The notes under the pieces: model-generated
Told to the model about the DNA's origin: nothing
The model's database searches: none
Seen by the model: the letters and a program-made list of their open reading frames with translations, nothing else
Assembly: GCA_013399015.1 (NCBI GenBank)
Contig: VWZX01001155.1
Span: forward strand, 372,001-436,000
DNA: 64,000 nt
Source of the DNA: Galbula dea
Taxonomy: Eukaryota > Chordata > Aves > Piciformes > Galbulidae
Reading direction: 5' to 3'
Shown here: one piece after another, positions 55,542 to 64,000 of the stretch
Layout: every line of letters begins with the position of its first letter
Numbering within the stretch: the stretch's first letter is position 1
Made by a program: the position numbers and the translations under genes

Positions 55542-56249
55542 GCTGTTGGAGGCTCCTGTGGTCAGGGGGCTGTGAGGGCAGGGTGAGCTCAGCGGTGCCA
55601 GTGGCTCTTCTACTGCCAACCACGTGTGCATGCACGGTGGAAGCGTGAAGCTGGTGGACACCAGCTACCCCTTTCACCTGGGCTGAGGAGTAGGGGAGGG
55701 AAAGGTTTTGCAAGAGAAACTGTAAAGAATATCAACCTTCAGAGCCAAGTAAAAACCCATTTCATACTTTTTTGAATGGAGTGGTAGAAAGCAAATTCTT
55801 TCTCCTAGTCAAATGGGCCATGGGGTATTGGCTCATTACTGAAGGTTGTTGTTCACTGGGCTTTGCATTTACAGTCCAAGGCCTTATTTTCCATAAAGGG
55901 GCTTGGAAGGATTTTTCCCCAGTGATCTAATTCTCCACACGGGGCTGTGAAGGCTGTAACAGCTACTGCTTTGTGCCTATACTCAGCTACATAAAACACA
56001 CATTGAAGGGAGGCATTCTGGAGGTATGTGTATGTTTGCTAATATGAATACTCTGCTATTCAGGGAGGTGTGGGGCTGTTGGCAGGAAGGAGGCAGATGG
56101 CTGGGCTGTTCCTGAATAGAAGCTAAACTAAAAACACCAGGGGCCTCATCTGGGCTGAGTTTCTCTTCTTTCCCTTTCTCGGGGTTGCTGCAGGAAGAAC
56201 AATGTCAAATTTCTCCCTGTTTCTCCCCCCTTTTTCCCCCCCTTTTTTT
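55542..56249. other. Unique intronic sequence
   Basis: No exon is recognised. The right end is a C/T-rich run leading into the assembly gap. Confidence 0.35.
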
Positions 56250-56271
56250 NNNNNNNNNNNNNNNNNNNNNN
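56250..56271. other. Assembly gap of 22 N in a poly-T tract
   Basis: The gap is flanked by CCCCTTTTTTT and TTTTTTTTTCTTC, so a long homopolymer is unresolved. Confidence 0.97.
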
Positions 56272-56324
56272 TTTTTTTTTCTTCTTTTTTTTTTTATGAA
56301 TGAAAGTAGAGAGGCGAGGCAGGA

Positions 56325-56560
56325 TTGAATGTGTATGTCATTCAGGGGCTATGACAGAGATGATTAGGGAGGTCAGTGAACTCCTTTGCAGCCTTGAGCA
56401 TGCGGTCACTCTATTCATCCCCCACAGAATAGACAGCAATATAAAAAAGCCCGGCCAATTTGCATTAGTATTCAGATAAAGATATTACTTGGGGACGATT
56501 TGTGCATGTCAAGTAAGGCTGGCTTGTTTGCTTCGAGAGCAGACCAACTGCAACGGCACC
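56325..56560. promoter_or_regulatory. Possible conserved noncoding element in the intron
   Basis: This repeat-free stretch carries GACAGAGATGATTAGGGAGG, GAGCATGCGGTCACTCTATTC, a POU octamer ATTTGCAT at 56458-56465 followed by TAGTATTCAGATAAAGATATT (a WGATAR site), and GGGGACGATTTGTGCATGTC. Dense, varied sites with retained CpGs argue for constraint. Comparative data are needed. Confidence 0.33.
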
Positions 56561-56689
56561 GTTCTCCTCTTAAGAGCCTCTGATAACCAGGCTGTCTCCT
56601 GTAGCTGCTGGGGGCGGGGGGGGTGGGCTGGTGTCTGTCTGCATACAGTGTGTGTGTGAAAAAGGGAATTTCTGGGCTTCTTCAGGTTT
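56561..56689. other. Unique sequence with G run and GT microsatellite
   Basis: A GGGGGCGGGGGGGGTGGG run (about 56608-56625) is followed by TGTGTGTGTG (56648-56657). No exon is recognised. Confidence 0.4.
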
Positions 56690-56980
56690 GTATTCCACTA
56701 AAGGAGGTTGTAGTGAGGGGGGGTCGGTCCTTTCTCCTGGGTTACCAGTGAGAGGACAAGAGGAAATGGCCTCGAGTTGCACCAGAGAAGGTTTAGATTG
56801 GCTATGAGGAGAAATGTCTTCACTGAAAGAGTTGTTAGGCATTGGCCCAGGCTGCCCAGGGCAGTGGTGGAGTCACCATCCCTGGAGGGGTTCAAAAAAC
56901 ATCTAGATGTGGTGCTTAGTGGCATGGTGGTGATAGGTTGATGGTTGGACTTGATGATCTTAGAGGTCTCTTCCAAGCTT
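56690..56980 (+). mobile_element. CR1 LINE 3' fragment
   Basis: Plus-strand CR1 with CACTAAAGGAGGTTGTAGTG, GGACAAGAGGAAATGGCCTC, GGCATTGGCCCAGGCTGCCC and TTGGACTTGATGATCTTAGAGG. The end of the tail is lost after CTTCCAAGCTTCTGTGA. Confidence 0.93.
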
Positions 56981-57466
56981 CTGTGAAAGCTGTCTGTGGG
57001 CATTGAAAGAGTTGCACAGATTGTTGCTAATGTTTGAGCAGGTCTGTGTGGGAAGGGGAGAGGCTCTCTCAGGAGCAGGAACCAAAGTTTCCTTGCTTGA
57101 CACTGAAGTCAAACTGTCAGCCAGAGTTTACTCCACAGGCAGTTCAAAAGAAGGGAAAAAAGAAGCAGTTCTGGGGTTTTGCTTAACTTGAATGGGAGCT
57201 CAAGTACCAATTCCTGTGACTTCTCTGCTTGGAGGGAACGGGTGAGGGGCTGGTTGTGATGATATTCTTCACCCAGCTTGATGGCAACCAGGCTCTGGGA
57301 GTCTTTCCACGTGTGCCCAGTGAGGGGTCCAAGATGTAGGGTAGTGGGATCCACCTCACTTCACTCTGTCTGTCTGGGAGTTTCAAAGTTCACCCTGAAA
57401 TTAGGAGGGGATTAGAAGTGAGTGCCAAGGGGCATCGACCGTTCCAGGAGCCAGCCTTGTGGTGTG
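56981..57466. other. Unique intronic sequence
   Basis: No exon or repeat is recognised. Confidence 0.35.
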
Positions 57467-57560
57467 ACTGTTGGGATTGTCCTGTGCATAGAGAGGAGTT
57501 GGACTTGATGATCCTTGTGGGTCCCTTCTGACTCAGAATATTCTATGGTTCTGTGGCTTG
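57467..57560 (+). mobile_element. CR1 LINE 3' end (TGTCCTGTGCA subfamily)
   Basis: The plus-strand CR1 tail reads TTGGGATTGTCCTGTGCATAG, GAGTTGGACTTGATGATCCT and CAGAATATTCTATGGTTCTG. Confidence 0.92.
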
Positions 57561-60500
57561 TGCATTAAAACCCTCTAGAAAAGTCTTTTCTGTATTGATG
57601 GTGTTTCATGCTTTGTGCCTGAGACCAGAAATGTTTTAGTTTGAGTGAGCAGCTATGAGCAGTGCAGTTTGCAGATCAGAAGTTGATCCATTTGTTCTCA
57701 TTAACAACGGCAGCGAAAAAAGCTTCCAGAGTCTAATGTTAGAGACTAGCATATTTTACTGAGCAATGAAGTAAGAGGACACAAGTAAAAGATGGTTAAA
57801 TATCTTTTCCCTTTTTTAAAATAAACCCTATTTTTTAGTTCATAAATAGCAAACTAGAAAGTCTGTTCCAGTGCAGGGAGAGAATCATTAATGTATCCAA
57901 TAGTAGCTGCAGAACAGCACATCTTCTAGGCATATTGACAAGGGTCACTCCAATTAAATCTGAGGGGTTTGAGGGATTTTTTTTCTCCCTTTTAATTAAG
58001 ACTTTACTAACAACCACTGAGTAGGGAAAGTGATGAAAGTAAATCTGAAAATTGCACAGCCAAGTGTTGATCTGCTAATTAAATCCTGCAATTAAATTAA
58101 GCCACTCTGACCAGCATGTTGACTTTTACAGCTCCCTCCAACAAAGCATCAGGGCTGCTTGGGAAAGTGAACCTGTCCCAAAGCCTGCCTGAGAGTGGCT
58201 TTTGAAATTAGGTGAACACTAGGAAGTCTGAAAGTCTTGATTGCTGCATCTGGATCATTCCCATCCAGTAGGACCCTGTGTGCTGCTTGGCTAAAGCTGA
58301 AATTGCACATGAAACTGGAGGAGTTCTCCCCCCCACTCCAACCCTCCAAGGCTAGGAAACAAATTTTTTCCTCTGAAAATATGATCAATAAAGTGAACTT
58401 TGATATCTAATAAGCTTAGGAAACTACCCTCCCTGAAAACTTACTGTGTATATCTGCTGCTTCACTTAGAGTGCCTAAAAGATAAGGAATCAGCCCAGTT
58501 TTGGAGCAGCTAATCCAATTTCTATTTTACAGAAGTGTTTGACCAAGACAAGATCTGTTTGCTGGCACACAGGGTTTTGACTGAAAGCATTAGCTGAACC
58601 TTCAGTTAAGGCATGACTTGCTGGTGGATTTTTCTGCCTGGTCATTGAAGTGTGTGAGATCCAGGGTAGGAGCCTAGACAGGAGCCCTCAAGGTAGAGAA
58701 GTGGCTGTGTTCTTCTCACAGTTCAGCTTTTTCCCATTTTCAGTATCTATGGAGTAGAATTAACAGGAATGTTGCAAATTCAGGTATTTCTAGGAAAACT
58801 ATAGGTGAAATTCCCTCCCTAGCTGGAAGACTTTCCCCACCTAGGCTGTACCTGATATGCAGACAATCAATGAAACCAATTTGTTTCCTTGTTGGAATAG
58901 ACTTTATTTTCCTAGTGTGCTACATGCTTGTAACTTTTCCTATGTCCTGGGAGTTTGCCTGGCTCTGGATACCTGTGTTTTTTCTTTTCTCTGACCCTTC
59001 CAAAAACAAAACAAAACAAAAAACCCCAAAGCCAAACCACCCCAAAGTAGCTTGAAATCTGCTGACTCAGTGCCCTGCAAGCCATTCCACGGTGTGGTTT
59101 GATGGAGCTGCTTCAGGCTTTGCCATTTCATCTCTTTGAATACTGGTTAGTTAAGAAACTTTTTTTTCTCCTCCATGTACCAGGCTGGATGCCAGAGAGG
59201 ATGGTGGTTTGGTAAAAGAAATTGCCTTTTATTTTCCTCCCTGTCTGCAGCAGATGGGAACTGTGGTTCAGCAAAGCCATTCGTGGTATGTGAGAACAAG
59301 CACAATCCAGGCTGGTAGGAGTAAATCCAATAGCACCACCTATGCAAACTTAAGGCTCAAACCATGTCTGAAGACACCTGAAAATGCATTCAAATACCTT
59401 GTTCCAACCTGACTTTTTTTTTTCCCTTAGCCTCCTGCCTAGCTTATCACTTTACAGCCTCTTTTGGCTGCTTTTCTAGTCATCTTGTAAAAACCAAAAT
59501 TGACTTTTTCTCTGCCTGTCTCAGTGCTGCCTTTCTGATATGCTCAGAGCTCAGGTTGCCAAGTCCTGTGGATAGGATTTAATGCCCTGGATGTGTGAGG
59601 AAGAGCTTTTATTCCTGTGGTGGACACAGGATTCCTGGTGTGCTTACCCCTACAGTATCTGCTCCTTGGCTTCAATGACCAGGAAGTTTCTGTAATATCA
59701 AAAGCAAACAAAAACTGTGAGATATGAGCTGAGTAAAACCTTTGGTAAACTTAAGAGTTAAAATGGGAAAGGTAAGCAGCTGTAAACCTGCCCTATTATT
59801 CTAAGAGGTTATCTACTGAGGGGTTGTCATGTTCAGGTAGAAAGGGACTAGCCAGGTTGTTAAATCAATTTTTTGGTGTGTTTGCTGTGACATTCAGGTT
59901 ACACAATGTAGCAAAGCTTTATTATTATTATCAAGAATAGCAGCACAATGAAGTAAGAAAACATTTATTCAGTCACTGCTTCAGTTTCAGATGCACTCAT
60001 CTAAAACAAGGTGTGGTATTTATTGCAGAGGGAGAGGTAGGTCTTGAGTGCTGGCCTTGCTTTTCCAGATCCAGAAAGCAAGGGGAAGATAAAGAGTTGG
60101 TTAAATAAATAAAAAGGTTCTATTAAACCTTGGCAGGAGGTTCCTTTATCAGGCTGAGCTGTATGCAAAACAATTCCCATGTGCTTACATGTTTTTAGCA
60201 TCTGTGAGATTTTGGGGCTGTGCCATTTCTGCAGCTTGTGAAGGGTTAAAAGTATTCGTGACTCAGAAGTCAGCAGGGTTTCAAGCTTTTGGGGTGAAGG
60301 AAGGACACAGTCCAGGAGAGCTCATGAAGCTTTGCAGGCTGAGGGCACCCAGGGGTTCCCTTCTTCCCTGGGAACACCACAGCATGAGGACAGCAGCGTC
60401 AGGGCTTGTGCTGTGAGCTGTGGAACTACCTGCAGATGTCAAGCTGACACGTGGCAACTTGTTGGGTTGTGGTTTCTGCCCCCCCCTTTTTCACCCAAGG

Positions 60501-61218
60501 AGCCAAGGCATTGTTTCAACCCTTAGTTTAAGTCTAAGGCTTTTAGGGAAAGGAGGTAGCAGGTGATCATGGTCCACCATGGTATGGCAGAGACCCCCAA
60601 GGGTGGCTGCCCAGCTCCTGCTGTTTCATAACTGATGAAAGCATTGGTCAGCTTACCTTAATTTTGTGTTTTTCCCCTGGAAAGTGGAGTATTTTGTAGG
60701 TTATAAGGAGCTGGTACCCAGGAGTAATAGAGTTGGAGCATTTTGGAGTTAACCTAGGGCAAGTTGGGTCTAGGGGAGTCAGCAAAATAGCTGGAGATTG
60801 CTTAGGGGCCAAACCTTGTGGTGGTTATGTGCCAAGAGAGGAGCAATGCAAGGGAACATAGAGGAAGAGGAGAACTTGACTGTTGTGGAGCTCTGAGGAG
60901 GATGCTGAGGACAGGAGCATCTCTGAGGCTCCCCTCACAAAATGCAGGTGGTACCTGGCCTCTGTGGAGATGAGGTACAGACATGGTCCCCATAGCAGGA
61001 CCCACATCCCATGAGCTGTCTGGTCCCCTGTGTTGGTGGTGGTGGCTCTGCAGAGTTGGAGTGGAGGAGGTTGTGTGAAGCCCTGAAGGTGTTTCTGAGC
61101 CGAGCTCCATGGGGTACCACAGAGCAACAGGCATCACCCTCGGCTGATAACTCATCCTCCTTTACTCCTGGACAAGGTAAAATATGCACCTAGGGAGGTT
61201 TTTGTTTTGAGGAAAAGG
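57561..61218. other. Unique CR1-free intronic sequence
   Basis: About 3.7 kb without CR1. An AAAAC-like patch lies at 58999-59030 and a short ATT run at 59921-59931. The patch 58060-58130 is listed separately. No exon is recognised. Confidence 0.4.
58060..58130. promoter_or_regulatory. Possible homeodomain-site cluster
   Basis: CTGCTAATTAAATCCTGC and AATTAAATTAAGCCACTCTG, with GTGTTGATC before them, form a compact cluster of TAAT/ATTA cores. Weak evidence. Confidence 0.2.
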
Positions 61219-61312
61219 AAGCTATAGGAGATGTTGTCCCTGCCAGGCAGGGGGGTTGGAACTGGATGATCTTTGAGGTCCCTTCCAACTCTGACAATCC
61301 TATGATCCTATG
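61219..61312 (+). mobile_element. CR1 LINE 3' end
   Basis: A plus-strand CR1 tail: GTCCCTGCCAGGCAGGGGGG, TTGGAACTGGATGATCTTTG and CAATCCTATGATCCTATG. It is the same 3' end type as the first copy in the window (1036-1316). Confidence 0.92.
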
Positions 61313-62380
61313 TTACTGGATCCAAATGATGAGACCAGCCTTTATAACCTTACACTTTCCCTGTCAAGAAAACCTGAAAAGCTCCCAAGAATTGGAGTTT
61401 TCATTTGACTTTGATATGCTTGGCAGAGCTTGTAAAGATCCTTCAGGGCCAGTTTGGCTCCTTGTCCAGAAGGCTGTTGCTTTGCTTGGAGGTTTTACCA
61501 TCCTCTGCTGCTTTTAGTCCTGTAAAAATCCTAATGAAGTCCTGATCTTGCACCTATTGAGTCCCTAGCAAAAAAGCCTCCATTGATTTCCAAGGGAGCA
61601 GTGTTGAAGCCCTTCCCAGCTGGTGTTAGGAGCAGCTATTCAGCATAAGCAGGGATTGTTTGTGGGAGTTTTCTAATGACCCAAACATTTTAACAAGCAG
61701 AGGAAACTCCAAAAGGGCTCCCTGGTTTGGGGGGTGGGAAGATGTTCAGTGCTGTTTCTCAGGCCAATCCCTGGAGCTTCCTCTCCATGACCTCCTGTTC
61801 CTCTCAACCTGCTGTAAGCCTTTTGCTTCCCATCTGGGTTTGTCTAACTCCAGCTTTGCTGAAAGGCAGTGGCACTGTCATAGCCTAGAGGTGATGGTGA
61901 CAGTAAAGGTGATGATGATGGTGATGGTGACAACCACCACCCAAGCTCCCTGTGCCCCTGGTGTGAGAGTCCTGCATGGAGCCAACCTCCATCCCCTCAT
62001 TCCCCCCCCCATCCTCTTTGCCATATCATATCAGTGTCGGCCAGCATTAGCCCCCAGCACTGTGATCTGCCAGCAGCACAATGCACTGGGGAAAGTGTTA
62101 ATAATCCCCTGCGGGGGGTCTGTGGCTGAGCAGGGGCCAGCGAGCTCCGGAGCCACTTCCACAGGGAGGGGAGCCCATGGAGGAGCTCTTCTGGCACCGC
62201 ATGGGAAGGCAGAGCAGGGATTAAAGCAAAGAGGTTTTTTTCTCAGAGGTTTTGGTTGGTTGGTTTGGGTTTGGGTTTTTTTTTTGGGGGGGAAGGGGGG
62301 CTGGGGGTTGGTTTTGTTTGTGGTTTGGGTTTTTTTATATCCTCTCCCTTTCATGTGCAAGAGTCAAGCAGAAGAAATTC
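61313..62380. other. Unique sequence with low-complexity tracts
   Basis: A GATGGT microsatellite lies at 61892-61933 and a G/T-rich tract at 62231-62335. The stretch 62020-62130 (CAGTGTCGGCCAGCATTAGC, GTTAATAATCCCCTGCGGGG) is CpG-bearing and could be a regulatory element. A 246-codon plus-strand frame crosses this region but spans the low-complexity tract and is not called. Confidence 0.35.
62231..62335. repeat. G/T-rich tract with potential G-quadruplex
   Basis: The plus strand has G runs at 62267-62269, 62273-62275, 62286-62292, 62295-62300 and 62303-62307 in a T-rich background. The last three long runs are closely spaced and could pair with one of the others to form a G-quadruplex. Confidence 0.7.
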
Positions 62381-62690
62381 GTAGAATCCCAGAATGCTAG
62401 GGGTTGGAAGGGACCTCTGGAGATCATCTAGGCCAACCTCCCACTCAGAGCAGGGTCACCTACAGCAGATTGCACAGAATGACATCCAGGTGGGTTTGGA
62501 ATGCCTCCAGAGAAGGAGACTCCAGCACCTCTCTGGGCAGCCTGGGCCAGTGCTCCACCACCCTCAAAAGAAAGAAGTTCCTCCTTATGTTTAGGTGGAA
62601 CCTCCTGGGTTCCAGTTTGTGCCTGTTCCCTCTTGTCTTGTCCCTGGGCACCACTGAAAAAAGCCTGGCCCCACCCAGTAAGTATTGATA
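62381..62690 (-). mobile_element. CR1 LINE 3' fragment
   Basis: Minus-strand CR1 beginning with GTAGAATCCCAGAATGCTAGG. Its complement encodes [19 protein letters not shown], then [20 protein letters not shown] and [19 protein letters not shown]. The frame is intact over about 79 codons. Confidence 0.94.
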
Positions 62691-63502
62691 AGCATTCAAC
62701 TGCTCTACCTAGGTTCCCCCAAGCAACTGTTTTATTTTCTAGCTGGTAGCAGGATCTGTGCAGAGATGAGCAAGATGTCCTTTGGGAGATGAAGGTATCA
62801 GAGCTAAAAGTGGAGAGCAACAACCAGTTTGCAGGGGGAAGATTAGGGAGGTCTGACTGTGCCCTGACAACTAGCATGTGCAACCAAAGAGAAATCCTCC
62901 ACAAGCCTGTCTTTAATTGGAAGAATGATTGGAATTAGGCACAGTCCTGTCTCTCCTGATCTGTATCATGTGTATCCATAAAAATAAAGCATTTGGGGGG
63001 AGGGAGAAGAGAGCAAACCACTAGATTTTAATCTCCCTTTGGTAGCCAATCTGTCTGCCTTTTGAAAAGGCTTATTTCTCCCTGTCTTACTCTCCTTATT
63101 CCTTATTTCTCCCTGGGCTTGTTGACAGTAAACAACTGTCACTTGGCAGTTAATGAAAGGAGAAGAATGTTGAAGAAAACATGTCCAGTTGAAATAGTTA
63201 TGGGGATTCATGCAGAATTGGGGAGGGGGAGAGACTTGGGAAATGGAGGAGTATAAATTAGATGATATTTAACTACCTGAGAGATGAACTGTGAGTGAAT
63301 GCAGCTGGGAAAAAAACAGCCAGTTTTTTTTACAGCCAGTGTGATATGCATGAGTTCACAGCTTTCTGTGAAAGCATTAGGCTATGTTTTGGGGTTTGTT
63401 TTTTTTAAACCTAGTGAAAACTCAGATTCATTCTTGCAGCATGAGGTGGGTTAGGCTCCAGGATGTTAGGAGCCTAGCACTCCTTCTGCCCAGTCCTAAT
63501 GC
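62691..63502. other. Unique intronic sequence
   Basis: No exon or repeat is recognised. Confidence 0.35.
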
Positions 63503-63722
63503 TGGTTTAGGTTGGATCTAGGTTGGATATTAGGGAAAATGTTTTCCCTGCAAATGTTCTTAGGCATTGGCTCAGGCTGCCCAGGGCAGTGGTGGAGTCA
63601 CCATCCCTGGAGGGGTTCAAAAATCCTGTAGACATGGCATCTAGGGACATGGTTTAGTGGCATGGGGGTGTTGGGTTGATGATTGGACTTGATCATCTTG
63701 GAGGTCTTCCTAAATGATGATT
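63503..63722 (+). mobile_element. CR1 LINE 3' fragment
   Basis: Plus-strand CR1 with AGGTTGGATATTAGGGAAAA, GGCATTGGCTCAGGCTGCCC, GAGTCACCATCCCTGGAGGG and GATTGGACTTGATCATCTTGG. A small internal repeat (TAGGTTGGAT twice) is at its start. Confidence 0.93.
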
Positions 63723-64000
63723 CATGCTCCACAGGTAGCACTTAGACCTTGCAGCCACCCTGCCGTGTCCTCAGCTTGGGCTTTGCAGGAGTGGTAAGAG
63801 GAGGAAACTGCAAGGAAGTTCTGCCTCCCAATTTGTGAACTGATTAATTACAGAAAGGAAATGGGAGGGTGGAAATGAAGTAAGAAACAGCAGATGGTGT
63901 CCTCTCTGCATCTCTTCCCAAAGATGCTACAAATCCATCACCCAGCCTTCTTCAGAGTTAAACACTCGTGAAGGTAGTGAGTGATGTGCAAGGTTAAAGC
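63723..64000. other. Unique sequence
   Basis: No exon or repeat is recognised up to the end of the window. Confidence 0.3.

Larger units (their letters stand above)
53783..64000 (+). other. Probable first intron of the unidentified gene
   Basis: After the GTAAGG donor at 53783 no convincing second exon is seen before the end of the window. The sequence contains CR1 fragments, low-complexity tracts and candidate conserved elements. Long first introns rich in regulatory sequence are usual for developmental genes. The intron assignment is an inference from the donor site and the absence of further exons. Confidence 0.4.

Noticed and set aside
2162..56465. ATTTGCAT octamers (2162, 18792, 23550, 56458) as a shared regulatory code
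   Set aside because: About two such 8-mers are expected by chance on both strands of 64 kb, so four are not remarkable on their own. They are mentioned only within the individual candidate elements.
61660..62400. 246-codon frame on the plus strand
   Set aside because: It runs through a GATGGT microsatellite and a G/T-rich tract into CR1 sequence. No domain is recognisable.
1..64000. CRISPR array, bacterial operon or phage-like system
   Set aside because: The regular repeats are microsatellites, CR1 copies or a tandem repeat without spacer structure. The window is vertebrate nuclear DNA.
1..64000. Endogenous retrovirus or LTR element
   Set aside because: I saw no paired long terminal repeats, primer-binding site or retroviral protein motifs. 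The only mobile elements supported are CR1.

Overview
This window reads as vertebrate nuclear DNA, almost certainly from a bird. The main evidence is about 40 pieces of the CR1 LINE retrotransposon on both strands. Their 3' ends carry the signature of avian CR1 (a GTTGGACTTGATGATCTT-like block followed by ATTCTATG tails), and their frames encode the CR1 ORF2 C-terminus ([18 protein letters not shown]...). Summed by eye, CR1 covers roughly 15% of the window. That is high for a bird and would fit a CR1-rich lineage such as Piciformes (woodpeckers and relatives); this taxonomic placement is an inference. No bacterial genes, operons, CRISPR arrays or complete tRNA/rRNA genes are visible.

Layout. 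Positions 1 to about 51,100 look non-genic: unique AT/GC-balanced sequence broken up by 5'-truncated CR1 copies. Low-complexity arrays lie at 22.7 kb (TTTTC-like), 24.8 kb (CTTC), 30.06 kb (GGGAA) and 49.7 kb (TTTTC). A composite tandem repeat of about 210 bp period lies at 19.0-19.6 kb. Several short AT-rich, homeodomain-site-rich or GATA/octamer-bearing stretches look like conserved noncoding elements (about 9.7, 17.0, 18.9, 23.4, 42.3, 56.4 and 58.1 kb). That would suit the flank of a developmentally regulated gene, but conservation cannot be shown from one sequence.

The only credible gene start is a CpG island at about 52.9-54.3 kb, plus-strand. It has GC boxes, a possible 5'UTR intron (53310-53535), two short upstream ORFs, and a first coding exon ending at a strong CAG|GTAAGG donor (53782). 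The exon encodes a signal-peptide-like segment (MRAAWGSVWCLWLAAAVGG...). I do not recognise the gene. Everything from 53783 to the end is probably its first large intron, again with CR1 pieces.

Assembly caveats. Single-N junctions at 45908, 46277 and 52477 join almost perfect copies of the flanking sequence (271-276 bp and about 950 bp). These are most simply unmerged overlapping contig ends, so part of the CpG island and a CR1 cluster are probably falsely duplicated. Further gaps lie at 23471 (inside a G run) and 56250-56271 (inside a T run).
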